From Trileptium ribeirensis (taxonomy: Eukaryota; Nematoda; Enoplea; Enoplida; Thoracostomopsidae), in contig JASANE010018513.1 of the NCBI GenBank assembly GCA_030248225.1, positions 1 to 64,000 of the forward strand: a stretch of DNA of 64,000 nucleotides. The letters run 5' to 3'. The stretch's first letter is position 1. Every line of letters begins with the position of its first letter. The notes below the pieces were generated by a model. That model ran no database searches, was not told the origin of the DNA, and worked only from the letters and a program-made list of their open reading frames with translations. This document shows, piece by piece, positions 23,565 through 35,039 of this stretch. The position numbers and the translations under genes were made by a program.

Positions 23565-24610
23565 ACGAAGTTCGAAGAGTTTCCACTCAGGGCGCCAATG
23601 GGGTGGGGATCGTGAAAATTTCTTTTATTTTTGTATGTTTATGTCGTTAATAACTCATCGACGAATTTATTAATTTCGGTAATTCTTTGTTCTATAGCAA
23701 AAGTGACGAGGATGTGCTCTTTAGTTGAACGCAAGCAGCTCTGACCCCATCTTCGGGCTCAAAATGGCAAAAACATGTTTTTAAAGGTTGTTTACAAATC
23801 TGGCCATACGAGCACTAGTGTTTTGCAGCCCATGTCTCGCGACGCAGGCTTCGTTCGTATTGAAAAACAGCCAGAATTAGCTCACCTAGATTTACAACAT
23901 AGAAGACCACGATTTTTTGTGGGACTATTGCCTGAGCCGCTGTTGCCCGAATATGGTTCATTGACCGATTGCCATAATAGCTATTTCTCAAAATTTGTCG
24001 TGTTATTGCGTGTTTCTGGCTTACAATGAGTGCAGATTAGGCTATAAAGGACGCAGGATACGATGGTTTGGCTATCTAGAGTCCAACTTCACTCTATTGT
24101 ACCTTTTCTTGGGGTTTCAAAGGTTTTTTGGTCGACGAACCCGGTTTCATTTGTCTGATTATGTATTATGTGCAGGGCATCAAGAATAGTTTATATATAG
24201 GTATTTTTAAGACTCAATGATTTGGTTAGCTAGTGTCCACGGTGCATATGTCATGACTTTCATGAGTTTTGAATGGGTTTAGGTTCAATGAACCTAATTT
24301 TCAGTATATAGTGTGTCTTCAGTTTTTTGGTTATTGTGTATATGTCTTCAAGAATTGTCTCTATAGATTTGCCGGTAGACTGAAAGCGATGGTATGGTTG
24401 TTTAAAGACCAGCACAAATGCGTAATGCGTTGTCAGTTTTCGATGGGTTTACGGTTGACGAGGTTTTAGGATTATCAATGGATTCAGGGTTCAAGAGGTT
24501 TTAAGGTGGTATATAACATCAAACACAGCCTGCTACATGCGATTAAACAAAATGCTAACTTAAAAATGAAACCACGCTCACATCGTTTCACCCTCGCTTG
24601 CGAGTTATTA
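23565..24610 (+). repeat. ~1-kb dispersed repeat, copy c
   Basis: Complete copy. It starts near 'gaagagtttccactcag', passes 'agcaaaagtgacgaggatgt', 'agttgaacgcaagcagct' and 'gtctcgcgacgcaggcttcg', and ends 'cgctcacatcgtttcaccct' then 'cgcttgcgagtta'. It lies 150 bp upstream of coding exon 7. Confidence 0.72.
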
Positions 24611-24758
24611 ATTTATTTGCTTGGAACAAAAACGACCCCAAATGTAAAAATTCAGGTGCGCGTGGTGTAAGTAACTTTGCAGCAATTATTCAATTATAGA
24701 CAGCTGTTTTCAACGAAGAACACGTTCTATGCCTTAATACTGGCACAAAATATATCAG

Positions 24759-24918
24759 TATTTCTCTGTGGACCGATTTGTCGTCTGCCTCGAGATCTGG
24801 AAATAATAAAAGTGTTAGCAAAAGCACAATAACATCACCATCTAGTGATCAATTTTCGTTGGATCAAACTAAGGTTCAGTCGTGTGCTGGAACTGTGGCA
24901 TCAAATTTGCTGGCTTAT
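24759..24918 (+). CDS. PDZD8-like gene, coding exon 7 of the window
   Basis: A 160-bp exon, acceptor 'aaaatatatcag', donor TAT|GTGAGT. After one base of a split codon it reads ISLWTDLSSASRSGNNKSVS, then a Ser/Thr-rich stretch (KSTITSPSSDQFSLDQ) and TVASNLLAY, ending in phase 0. Exon 8 starts in phase 0. The other two frames are closed by stops. The beginning (a hydrophobic strand with Trp) could belong to a folded beta domain interrupted by a Ser-rich loop, which fits the C2-like fold proposed for exons 8-9. Confidence 0.76.
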
Positions 24919-25307
24919 GTGAGTTTCTGTAAATATTATGTCTAATTTATCGTTGAACTAGTCCTTCCAAAATTGCCTAGTATGTGAAGAATGGGTTTAA
25001 CGATAACAGTTTTTATAATTTTAGGGTTTAAAGTTATTCATTTTTACTTATAATCGCTATCGTTGCCAGACATACAATAACTACATTACAACTTTAAATT
25101 TGTTTCAAGATGCCCCAGAAAAATAAGTACCTTCCATAAGGAGAAACTCGGAGGTAGCATAGTTTAAGGTTGGCTTCCTTCTATGGTCTGGTTTTCAGGT
25201 TCTTGACTCTAGAATGATTATCATTACATTATTGAATTAGTTCATGGTCTTGTGCAGTTTTGTCAAAGGCGATTTACCTTACTAGAACAAACACCTAGCA
25301 AATAATA

Positions 25308-26170
25308 ATTAAATTCTGAGTGTAGGGAGTGAAATGAGCGTATCAAAGTCTCCAGCGATTAATTTCTAAGGTGTCCGTTTCGGTTTTTTGTGGTAATGTT
25401 AAATTCTGATGGGTGGATTGACTAGCACAGTAGCTCATAGAGGCCAAAACCTATTCCAACATCTTTGCCTCGAAAAAAATGAGTCGAAGGATCCGGTTCA
25501 GTTTGGGAAGGGGTCCGACAAAACATGTTATAGGTTGTATCGCGACAAAATGATGTTAAGATCTGAGCCAAATTAAGTTTATTTTATAGAGCGGTAAAGT
25601 CTGTATATAATACTGTAATAATAATAATAATAATATAATATACTATACGACCCTTTTACAAGTCGCGATTTGAGTCAAAATGGGCCCATGAGAGCCAAAA
25701 TCCGCGAAAACTATATCTCCGTAACCGTTCAGCTATTGATCTCACCTTATAGAACAATTCATCCTCCATGTACATAGGTGCACATGGTGAGCCACTATTG
25801 TCATTATTTATATTCCAACGTTGGGACAAAATGTGTTTTAATAGGCCAGTGAGAAACAAAATACACGAAAACGACAATATCTCCGCAACTGCTTGAGCTA
25901 TATGGATGTTATTGGTTCATTTTGGAAAGCAATTCCGCAGGATAGGCTCATACGCCTATTCAAAATGATTTTTGAATGGATGTATGATGTCCAAAATACA
26001 CGAAAACGGTAAAATCTCGACAACCACTCTAACTATGATTATGGTATAGGCTCATTTTGTAGAACAATCCAACGTTGCACATTGTGAGTCCCTAAATACG
26101 TAATAAGCGGTATATTTCCTCGTCTATTAAAGCAACATGGCCGATATTGCTGTCATTTTATAAGTTGATA
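25308..26170 (+). repeat. ~0.8-kb dispersed repeat, copy 3
   Basis: Opens 'ttaaattctgagtgtaggga' and closes 'agcaacatggccgatattgc', as in copy 2. Internal subunits carry 'aatctccgcaactgcttgag' and 'ggttcattttggaaagcaat'. A short (ATA)n run lies at about 25618-25640. Confidence 0.55.
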
Positions 26171-28459
26171 CTGTGCACGTCTCTCTAAATCACTTATTCA
26201 ACACTCATAATTGAATACCTTTGGCGATGAGGCAACAGAGCTGTTAAAAATATATTAAAAGTTTTTGAAAATAATGGATAAATATTGATACGATAATGAA
26301 TTAATCGCTTCAGACTTTACTATAGTATATCCCTGGTTCACTGAATAGGTGAAATAGAATATGTACCTTTTCGAAGACATTGCTTAACCATCACTGCTCT
26401 CTTTTGATTTAAATATTGTATCTCCTGTGAATTTAAAATGCAAATGTAGTGAAATTTGGAAACTGCTAAGCATCAATTTTTAAAAGCCTGTTGTCCATAT
26501 CCGACCAATATTCACTAAATTTTTGTTGCGGAGCTAAGGTACGTGAAATCTAGAGTTGCCTATAGGGGAATGGGGTGGGCTGAGTTTTCATGTTCGGTCG
26601 CTGGCCACCGCCCACCCGAAGATTTGACCTCTTAAATTTTTGATTTTGACCCCAAGAAATTTTTATCTTGGATCAACCAAAGGTGCAATTTCAGCGAATA
26701 TTGCCATCTCAGTTGTTGAATGCAGTAATACAGTAATACTGAGGCAGACATGTATATAAAACGACACAATGCTAATATATACATAGTATAATACATGATA
26801 TTAATATATATAATATTTGCCCCTATTGATCTCCCCTCCTCCGAACTCGGGGTCAGATTTGACCCAGAGAGCACCCCCAATGTCAGTGGCCCATATACAT
26901 TTCATGTGGTGGGTTCCTTCCAGATGTCCAGGTAATCTCCACTCCCACCCACACCATGTGCCTTTGGGGACCCCTTGATATAGTTACGATAGTTTGTAAA
27001 AGCTAGTATTTATCCTTTTCACACTCTCCAAAGATGAGGCTTCTCCTCATGTGATAATTCAGTATTTGAGGTTTGAAATAAAGGTACATTTGCAGTAACT
27101 TATAAACATCGTAGTTATTTGTCTCGCTAAACTGTTTACATCAGTTTTCTATGCCGAGAAATGGAAATCAATTATTGTTAGCTAGTACATTAAAATAAAT
27201 TAGCAATGTTGCTGAAGAAGTATTCGACAGCTGCTCAAATTATGTTTGAGCATTTCTCGTAAACAGTGCAAGAAAAATAATATTTGTCTTCAAGAATGGC
27301 AATTTGTATTTTGTATTTGCTCAAAATTAGTCATACCTAGCAGCGACTATCCTACAAGTGTTTACAATTATTGGCAGACACTGTGTAGCGCGGGCTGTGC
27401 TAACATTTAATTCTAATCGGCTGGCTATCGCTTTTCTCGCAACCTGATCGTTTTATGTCAATTAATAAATTATAAAAACATTAGTTTGCTATTCTCGCAA
27501 TTATTTGATTTGCAGTCAATACTAAAAATTTATCGTTCACAATGATTATAATGGTCTAGCACAATATATTATAATTACGAAAATACAGTTTGGTGTAATC
27601 GTATCAGCATTACCATCATTCCATATGTTATCTTATGGTCGCTAAAGCCATCGAAGTTCGTATTGTTCATTTTCTAAGCGTAACGAAGGTGACAAACCTA
27701 TAAAAGTTATGTACAAACAGAATTAGTAATTGCTGGCGCTTAACCAAAAACTGTAGGACGTAATGAAAACCAATTTTATTAATAGTAGAACCATTAGAAA
27801 ATAAGATTTTAACTCATGTTTATTAAAGAATAATAAAAATTGGCTGATGAGAATATGCTGAATCTAATCTATATCCAATATCTCCGTAATCTTAATCGAA
27901 ATGGTAAAGAGTACTCAATATCTCGTGTCTTAAAATTACAATAAATATCCCAACAAGACTCATATGAATTTAGAGCAGCTTGCGAAATATGCGAAGACTC
28001 ATAATTAAAAAAACAAACTTGCTCTAGGTGTGAAGCACGTTAGTATTTCCAGAAGTTGTCCGAAACACTCTATAATAACACTGAACCCTCAACATTTTGT
28101 GTAATGATCGCGTGCATAGTTCTTAGTTATTCTCATCTAGAATGGTAGACGTTACTATGCATTGGTTTGAAAAAAAAATTTGTTTACCGAAATTAATCAT
28201 CGAAAAATGTACTGACATGCTGTATTTGAGATGTAACTAAGCTGAAATTCCCAAAAAATCGGCTTGTTCATTAGAACTTTTAATTCAATTAAATGGTGCT
28301 CATTAGATACAGGTTTGTAGGTACAGATTCTTTTTTAAGAAAACATACCTACTATCTCACTTAGCAACCCATAATTCATCACCTTAAATGGATAAAATCC
28401 AAATATTAATTCAATTTATGTATAACCGAGAAACGAATTAAGAAAATTTTTTATACGTT
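26171..28459. other. Intron sequence with decayed copies of the 35-36-kb cassette
   Basis: No plus-strand exon was seen. Two stretches match the minus-strand cassette region. At 28130-28410 there is 'gctcattagatacaggtttg', whose counterpart near 36480 is 'gatcattagatacaggttag'. At about 27640-27715 the minus strand reads NTNFDGFSDHKIT, preceded by a stop, which parallels the cassette motif STSFDGFSEQNDEIT. The rest is unremarkable AT-rich DNA, with a few lone GC-rich lines near 26.57 and 26.83 kb. Confidence 0.45.
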
Positions 28460-28467
28460 GTAAATTT

Positions 28468-29099
28468 GGTTCTTTTCCATTATCTCCCCAGCCCGCATTT
28501 GCCCAAAAATGCTCAGATTCTGGAAATTTTGGTATTTTTGTAATCCTCGAGACCTCCCCTGAACATTCCGACCAACAAATTTTTAAATTTTTAAAATTTT
28601 TAAAAATTTTTAAAATTTAAAATGAATTTTTAAAATTTCAGATTTTTCGGTTCCCTAGGATCCCCTTTGGGAACCCAAAAATTTTTTCTTCAAAATTGGA
28701 TTTTACTCACCATTCGACGTGGCTTGACGAGCTGACTGTAATGGTGCTATTTTTAACGGTATCCGACAAAAGCATCCTAAGTTATAGCCAAAAACTGTTC
28801 AACTGCTGAGTCTCTCAGCCTCCGATATTTTTGGTCATAACTTAGGAACCTGTTACCGGATCCCGTTACACCATTCGATTCAGCTCGTCAAGACGCGTCG
28901 AATGGTCGGTAAAATGCGATTTTTAAGAAAAAATTTTTGGGTTCCCAAGGGGGGATCCTTGGGACCCAAAAAATCTAAAATTTTAAAAATTCAATTTTTG
29001 GATGATCAGGGGAGGCCTCGAGGATCACAAAAATACCAAACTTTCAGAATCTCTCCATTTTTCGGCAAACGCGGGCTGGGGGGATAATGGAAAAGAACC
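28468..29099. mobile_element. hAT-like foldback MITE, copy 1
   Basis: The 632-bp element is almost entirely palindromic. Arms start GGTTCTTTTCCATTATC and contain 'ggaaattttggtatttttgt', while inner arms carry 'ccattcgacgtggcttgacg'. An exact 8-bp direct repeat GTAAATTT flanks it (28460-28467 and 29100-29107), the target duplication length of hAT elements. The G/T-rich centre reads in no useful frame; the 61-codon frame at 28902 is an arm artefact. A second copy disrupts the LINE at 39767. Confidence 0.92.
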
Positions 29100-29313
29100 G
29101 TAAATTTTTATGAATAAACTACGAAAAATATTTTTAATGAAATATTGTCTACCGAAAGAAAAGTGTGTATTTTAGGTCATTGTATCAACTATGAATGCCC
29201 GGAACCTTTTTTTCCGGGCGCCTTGATATAGCGAGGTCATCTATATCTGAGGCTTATCACCAGATTATAGCCGGAATGCATAAAAAATCATTTTTTAAAT
29301 GTTTGTTTTTCAG

Positions 29314-29420
29314 ACAACAATTTTCCTTCCGGAGATTTTAGATGACTGTTCAGCCACTTTATCGAATTATCATCAGCGGACGTTTCCGTTGAAACCTGGT
29401 GGTCCTGTTATTATTTCAAG
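29314..29420 (+). CDS. PDZD8-like gene, coding exon 8 of the window
   Basis: Strong acceptor (aatgtttgtttttcag). Reads TTIFLPEILDDCSATLSNYH then QRTFPLKPGGPVIIS, ending in phase 2 at AAG|GTATTC. The leftover AG plus A of exon 9 gives Arg. A second donor in the same frame (GAG|GTATAG, end 29466) is phase 0 and would not fit exon 9. The pattern 'LP..I...C...L......FPL.P' followed in exon 9 by a Gly-Phe-Asp and Cys-Gly-Glu-Ile segment is what I expect of the C2-like domain between PDZ and C1 in PDZD8 proteins. This is from memory of the family, not a search. Confidence 0.77.
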
Positions 29421-29828
29421 GTATTCTGATACAGATCTTATTTGGCAGTGCGTTATGTTGCTGGAGGTATAGCCGCTGTATAAAATAATATCGGTGTGTT
29501 CATAAATCTGTGCTTTTCATACAGTATGTGCCCGAAATGGCTGTCACTTTTGCAGCGAGTGAACACATAACTTAACTGGAAAATTTGGAAATTTGGTTTT
29601 TTATTGCTTCCAATTCCACAAATAATTCGAAACAGGCGGAAAATGTAAAAAAAACATGTAATTAATTTCAGTTTAGACTTGTGTCTTGCTTGCCTTGAGA
29701 TTTTAGTTAATATTGCTTAACTTTATGCGAGATATGTTTATATTCTAACTAGCATCATGTATGTATATTCTTACGTTGCGGGAACTACAGAGAGTTTAAT
29801 AATAATCTCTGTAGCTAAATAGCAATAC

Positions 29829-29931
29829 CTTCAAGACCAGGTGTGGACGTTTTAGGCATTATATCGGATGTACTGCTCGAATTGCCGGAAAAACCTTCGA
29901 ATGTGCTTGATTCCAGTGTGGATGTCGGTAA
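29829..29931 (-). CDS. Minus-strand exon-like segment, related to the 35-36-kb cassettes
   Basis: On the minus strand, 'cacttttttacttcag' precedes 34 open codons (LPTSTLESSTFEGFSGNSSS, then TSDIMPKTSTPGLE) and a donor CTTGAAG|GTATTG. Start phase 0 and end phase 1 equal those of the cassette at 34889-35006, and the core ESSTFEGFSG parallels DSTSFDGFSE there. Ser/Thr-rich, function unknown. It may be one exon of an antisense gene or a diverged repeat copy. Confidence 0.32.
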
Positions 29932-31533
29932 CTGAAGTAAAAAAGTGTTATATACTGCATAATACATCAGATACACTATCACAGACAGACAATTGACCGA
30001 ATTATGTATAACTAATCTCCATGTATGCATATATCATACAGTTAGTTAGTTAATTAAAACCATAATATAGTCAAAGTGACGGTACTGATGAAATGGTTTT
30101 AACCCAATGTGCTTGTATATAGGTACCGTCAAACTTTATTGGTGTAGATATATGCATGTGTTAAATTACCGTTATACTGAACAGTAATGATAATAATAAA
30201 AAAATAAATTAATAAATGATGAATGACTAAGGTCTGTCAAAGCTTAGGATGTACCATGCATTGGATCAAATGGAGACTTAAACTGTAAAGCATCACAACA
30301 TCATCAGGAATTTCAGAGATTAATAGATAATTAATCAACGAACCGGTACCTGATTGATATTGTTTTTAATTAGTAGCTTATAGCAATGATAATTGGCAAC
30401 AGGTTTCATGATAGCATCCTTTTGAATTAAAATGATGCACTCATCTTTCCAACGAACACAATAATTTTTTTAGTGAAACACAAATTGTATTCGCAACCTG
30501 TTCCCGCGGGCGCCATGACATTTTTGGGATAATGTCTGGGGGCTACCACTTTGCCCGCTTTTTTTTGCACGTTTCTTTCTCTTCTATATCGGCATACAAT
30601 TGCACGTAGTCGAAATGCGTGAAGCGATTTTTCTAATATGCCATGGATTTTAATTGGCACCATAGCAGAAAATAGTTATGTTACTTTAGTATAGCATTCA
30701 AAAGGTACATTATTTTTGTGCCAAACAATTTTGATATTTTTGACGTGCTCTTATATTATCATCACATCAAACCAGAACAGGCTAAAGACAGTGTAAATAC
30801 AGTTAGTCCGGAAACCACGGCTTAGGATTGCGAGTATATATCCGATTGATATCGCATTTCAAATTGTTATAGTTGATTACTATCTGAGATTAAGCATATT
30901 TTCTTAGTATCATAGTATAGGTTCGTTTAAACCAAGTGAATGACGAATACATACTAACGTGTCGAACGTTTATATTTTGCCAATTATCTAAAATCGAAAT
31001 TATTTAGAATTTTTAAAGAAACGTTCTCAAAATTAATTTGAGATTTGACTTAAAATGAGAGAAGTATATTGATAGTTAATAAGGTTGTTTACCTATGCCG
31101 AGAGTTTGGTATGGTATTAATTAAGTGACTGTACTAGTATGTCCTACTATCGATATCCACGTATATGCTATGGTTTCCAGACGGTCCATAAAAGGTTATA
31201 TTCAAGAACACCACCGTTAGTAAAATAAACAATTCAATGCATATTGTAGTTATGATGGTCAGTTAGACTATGAATGCTACTAGAATGCGTAATAGAAGTT
31301 CGATGAAACTGTGAAATGCTACCTGATGTAAGGTTAATAACGGAAGATAGTCAAACCAATATGCAACGAATTGTATACCATGTATCACAATGTACCGGTA
31401 TTTAATATGGATTATTATGCAGTTGATGTAGTAGTATACTCTCAGTATAACTTCATACGTATTTCCAGTATTAGCTCAGGTCAACACTATCATGATAATT
31501 TTTACCAGCTTTGTGCCTATTGGCGAATAACCA

Positions 31534-31587
31534 GTTGCACAATAGGGAAATATATTACGATGGTAATATATTTCCCTATTGTGCAAC
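31534..31587. repeat. Perfect 24-bp hairpin
   Basis: The arms 31534-31557 (gttgcacaatagggaaatat plus atta) and 31564-31587 are exact inverse complements, separated by the 6-base loop cgatgg. Either a small foldback transposon relic or a cruciform-forming site. Confidence 0.97.
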
Positions 31588-31701
31588 TATATGTTCCCAA
31601 CATCTATATGTTTATGTAGTGCCTGCACGATTTCCCACAGACATTAAGTGACAGTACTAAACGGCATTACAATGTTATGAATATACTTGGTAAATGGCTC
31701 A

Positions 31702-31926
31702 GTTGTGTAGTTTGTATAAACTGTGCGGTATCTAAAGCTTGAGAACCGTATAACAATACAATTATAGGCCAATGAGGCCAATACTGTTATATGGACTGCA
31801 ATGTAGTATTATCTGTTGTGTAGTTTGTATAAACTGTGCGGTATCTAAGCTTGAGAACCGTATAACAATACAATTATAGGCCAATGAGGCCAATACTGTT
31901 ATATGGACTGCAATGTAGCATTATCT
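31702..31926. repeat. Two tandem ~112-bp units
   Basis: 31702-31814 and 31815-31926 are near identical (start 'gttgtgtagtttgtataaac', end 'attatct'). One A is deleted in 'ctaaagctt' and one T/C change lies near the end. Recent duplication. Confidence 0.96.
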
Positions 31927-32624
31927 ATCTACAACCTCAGTGCATTTTATACTTAGAACGTTAATTCATACAGAACTCATATATTAACGTATATCGGATA
32001 TATCACACCCGTGGATAATCCATGTGCCGTTGGTGCTTAAAATTTTCCATCGTGCATTTAAGAGCTGAAGTAATGTAACTTTCTACCGTGGCGCCGGAGT
32101 GATAGTGTACTGCTAGCATTATATAGTACGGATGTTAAATGACCATATTTATGAATACTATGGTATCTAGAGTCCGTCCAGCATACACTATAATTATACT
32201 GGAAGGATAAGGTCTCCGAAACATGAATTACCGGATTTTTGCCCTACGAATAATACATATTACCGATATGTATAACCGTAGCCTATACAAGTGTACCAGC
32301 CTATACCAGTATACCGGACATACGTACCTTTTAATAAGAGCTGAGAATTTGAGTTGTATGTTATTTTGGGACATACAAATCACGATTATCTATGTGCAAA
32401 ATATGTCAGAGGGCAATATAGTTACCAAGTGATAGAAAAACCAACAGTGGAGCTTTAATGATAGCGCGGGTTCACTATGTGCCACATATAAGAATTATTG
32501 AATTGATCTATTTTATCGATCGATATAACACGATAAGTAGCATTACCTACGAATTAGTAGCTCTCAGTGTCGTTGCATTATCAGTTGAACCACTAAATCG
32601 TGAGCCAGTGTGACATATCTGAGT

Positions 32625-33605
32625 TTCCACTAAGGAGCAAAATCGTTAAAATTTCTTTTTGTCAGTTTGTGCCATCTTCGTGTTTTTCGCATCTTCGATT
32701 TGGAAAAGTGGCGAGGATGTGCCTTTTAGTTGAACCCTAACAGCTCAAGTTACATCTTTGGGTTCAAAATAACAAAAAAACAGATTTAAGGATTCTTTGC
32801 AAATTTGACCTTACGGCTACAGTTTTTCGCGGTCCATATCTCGTGATACAGACTTCGCATCGAAAAATGAAAACCACCACGCAAAATATCGAGATCTTCA
32901 ACATGGGCCGAATATTATTCATCGACCCTTTACCTGAAATAGCGATTTTTCAGATGTCGCCGTGTTATTGCACGGTGAGGGCATATTAGGTTATCAAGCA
33001 CGCCGGATACCATGGTATTGCTATCTACAGTTCAAATTGGTTATACCTTTTCAAGGGTTTTACGGTCGACGAAATTAATTTACAAAATGTGTTTTCATTT
33101 TGTCTGATTATATACGATGGGGCATCAAGAATAATCTATTACCCGCAAAAAATCACTGTCGCTCGCTCGCCGCTCGTTCAAGACTGGTTTGAAATAAATT
33201 TGTTTTAAAAATAAAATTTATTATTAATTTAAATATTTTCGAAAACTCGAGCTCGCTCGCGACTCGCTCGAAATGCGACAGGCATTTCTGACGCGTACTG
33301 TAAGTATTTCTTAAAGTTGAATACAATGATTTGGTTATCTTGAGTCTAGCGTGCATATTTTATGCCTTTTCATAAGTTTTCAATAGGATTAGGGTTGACC
33401 AGCACAAATACTTGATGCGCTGTCAGTTGATTTCGATGGCTTTTAAACTAATCTAATAGGGTAGACGAAGTTTTAGGATTTTCCATGGATTCAGGGTTTA
33501 AGTGGTTTTAGGGTGGTATATACATCAAACGCACCCTGTTACAGGTGATAACCTAAAAATAAAACAATGCTCGGTCAATTTCACTTTAGCTTGCGAGTTA
33601 CTAGT
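32625..33605 (+). repeat. ~1-kb dispersed repeat, copy d
   Basis: Starts 'gagtttccactaaggagc', passes 'aaagtggcgaggatgtgcc' and 'tctcgtgatacagacttcgc', and ends 'ctttagcttgcgagttacta'. It is interrupted by a short MITE at 33137-33300. Same orientation as the other copies. Confidence 0.72.
33137..33300. mobile_element. Mariner-like MITE (ctcgctcg family)
   Basis: The right end 'catttctgacgcgtactg' before TA pairs with the left 'cccgcaaaaaatcactgtcgc'. The interior is rich in 'gctcgctcg' with an AT-rich centre. Related to the element at 56199-56368. Left terminus a few bases eroded. Confidence 0.55.
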
Positions 33606-33669
33606 TTATTGATCGTTATAACACAATGGACTAAATTATTATTAGGCTTCAATATTACCGTTGTAGCAG

Positions 33670-33696
33670 TTACTTTACCAATCATACGACGAGCCA
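33670..33696 (+). CDS. Candidate 27-bp cassette exon of the PDZD8-like gene
   Basis: After 'accgttgtagcag' the frame required by exon 8 (phase 2) reads YFTNHTTSQ and could end at CA|GTACGA, again phase 2, so insertion between exons 8 and 9 would keep the frame. The frame stays open further (YEQQQLKWSNRSDQDSTY), but I see no good phase-2 donor later. It lies 64 bp after copy d of the 1-kb repeat, as some firm exons do. Weak evidence only. Confidence 0.18.
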
Positions 33697-33877
33697 GTAC
33701 GAGCAACAACAATTGAAATGGAGCAACCGAAGCGACCAAGATTCTACCTACAATTTTGATAGTGGCAAAAATTGTAATAGCTTCCTTTTGTCCATCTGTG
33801 AAGTTTATAACTCATCACCGGATGGATGGATCTTCACAATGTTTTTCATTTGATCACAATATCTGTCTTCACATCTA

Positions 33878-33951
33878 TAGTACGCACCAAGAATGACTGT
33901 CGCATTTAGAGCGAGTCGCGAGGGAGCGACAGTCATTTTTGGAGGGTACTG
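33878..33951. mobile_element. Tiny mariner-like hairpin MITE
   Basis: The 74-bp element has arms of about 25 bp: 'caagaatgactgtcgc' on the left against 'gcgacagtcatttttgg' on the right. Ends are TAGTACGCACC and the inverse of CAGTACCCTCC, with TA on both flanks. It is little more than two terminal repeats. Confidence 0.7.
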
Positions 33952-34888
33952 TATTTGTAGCATTTCGTTATATGCTAGCGCCGTTGACAGCGTGTTCCGG
34001 TTCAAAATGGGCACCCTAAGGATCATGGATCACATGTTTTGAAACTTGGAGTTTCTATTTTTCGCGACTTATATCTTGAGATAGAGGTTTCGCAGCGAAC
34101 GATCGTGCAGAACCCTCTCGTCAAGAGCTGCAACTTTGCTTTTTTTCAGAGCTGTAGTTTTCAAGCTATGAGTCCAAGTTTAAAAAAAATACTAAAAAAA
34201 GTGAAAATTTCAAAAAATTTTACAAAGCAATGTTTTTGCTTGTTGGGGGTGAACTATAGGATTATAGAATTATTTAACCGGTTAAATAAGTTGGTTTTTT
34301 TGTTTTATGAGCATAACAGTTGTGTAATTAACCCTGTGGGACGGTGCCGGAGCCAGATTTAATAAATTTTGCATCAAAAATAGTCAAATTTCGTCACTTT
34401 TCTCATCGGTCAATCGAATGTATCTATACGTTTTTGGGGTTGCTATATACGATAACAGCAAATGTATTTGCATGGTATGCATCAAATAATGCAAGTCGTA
34501 GATACCTACCACGTAAAATCATTCCTTAAGTGATTATATTTCTTAAATTTTGTAATTTATAAATTTCAAAAGATTTTGTGTTTTTGGTCATTGGAAGAAG
34601 AAATAAGTAGTTCTACGTTTTTGATATAGTCATTAAAATGACCGTAGAGTTGTCATTGTAGTATTGCCGGTGTATAATTGCTAGCATGGGACGCTAAGCG
34701 GGTGTAGGGACAATAATTTGGAACGACAAAATGCTGATTAAGCGTAGAGTACCACAGTCGCTCCGTTTCACCTAAGGTATATTGCGTGTTCTAATTTTGA
34801 ACAAACTGGAGTATTTCGCTACGTATAAATGATTATCAAGTTATTGTAAAAACAGGTCCGATGCAATCAGTACTAAACATAATAATAC

Positions 34889-35006
34889 CTTTATTTTTAT
34901 TAGTAGGCTTATCCGCGTTGTCATCAATAGTAATTTCGTCATTCTGTTCGCTAAAACCGTCAAAACTCGTACTGTCCATAATCTTATCGTAACGAGCGAG
35001 ATAATC
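34889..35006 (-). CDS. Minus-strand exon-like cassette A1
   Basis: On the minus strand, acceptor 'tactttacgttgacag' precedes 118 bp reading DYLARYDKIMDSTSFDGFSE then QNDEITIDDNADKPTNKNK, closing at AAAG|GTATTA (start phase 0, end phase 1). The 35917-36023 cassette is about 90% identical over the shared part, including the flanking 'cgagtttttact' and 'ggtattattatgtttagtac' intron edges. Most differences leave the frame open. Acidic and hydrophilic, no recognised domain. It could be an exon of an unknown antisense gene or a domesticated or decaying retroelement piece. Confidence 0.45.
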
Positions 35007-35039
35007 CTGTCAACGTAAAGTAAAAACTCGAAAATTAAA

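Larger units (their letters stand above)
30060..32620. other. Intron sequence of unusual texture, no gene seen
   Basis: The stretch is rich in 'tatac', 'taccg' and 'gtata' steps, especially 31.1-32.4 kb. It holds a perfect hairpin and a tandem duplication (listed separately). Open frames at 30427-30663 (minus), 31371-31619 and 32223-32432 (plus) have no recognisable features or splice-phase fit. Confidence 0.4.

Noticed and set aside
30427..30663. 78-codon minus-strand frame with Arg-rich stretch
   Set aside because: No splice sites, no repetition elsewhere and no motif.
33670..33760. WW-domain reading of YFTNHTTSQYEQQQLKW
   Set aside because: The first Trp and Gly of a WW domain are absent and no suitable donor follows. 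Only the 27-bp cassette option was kept, with low confidence.
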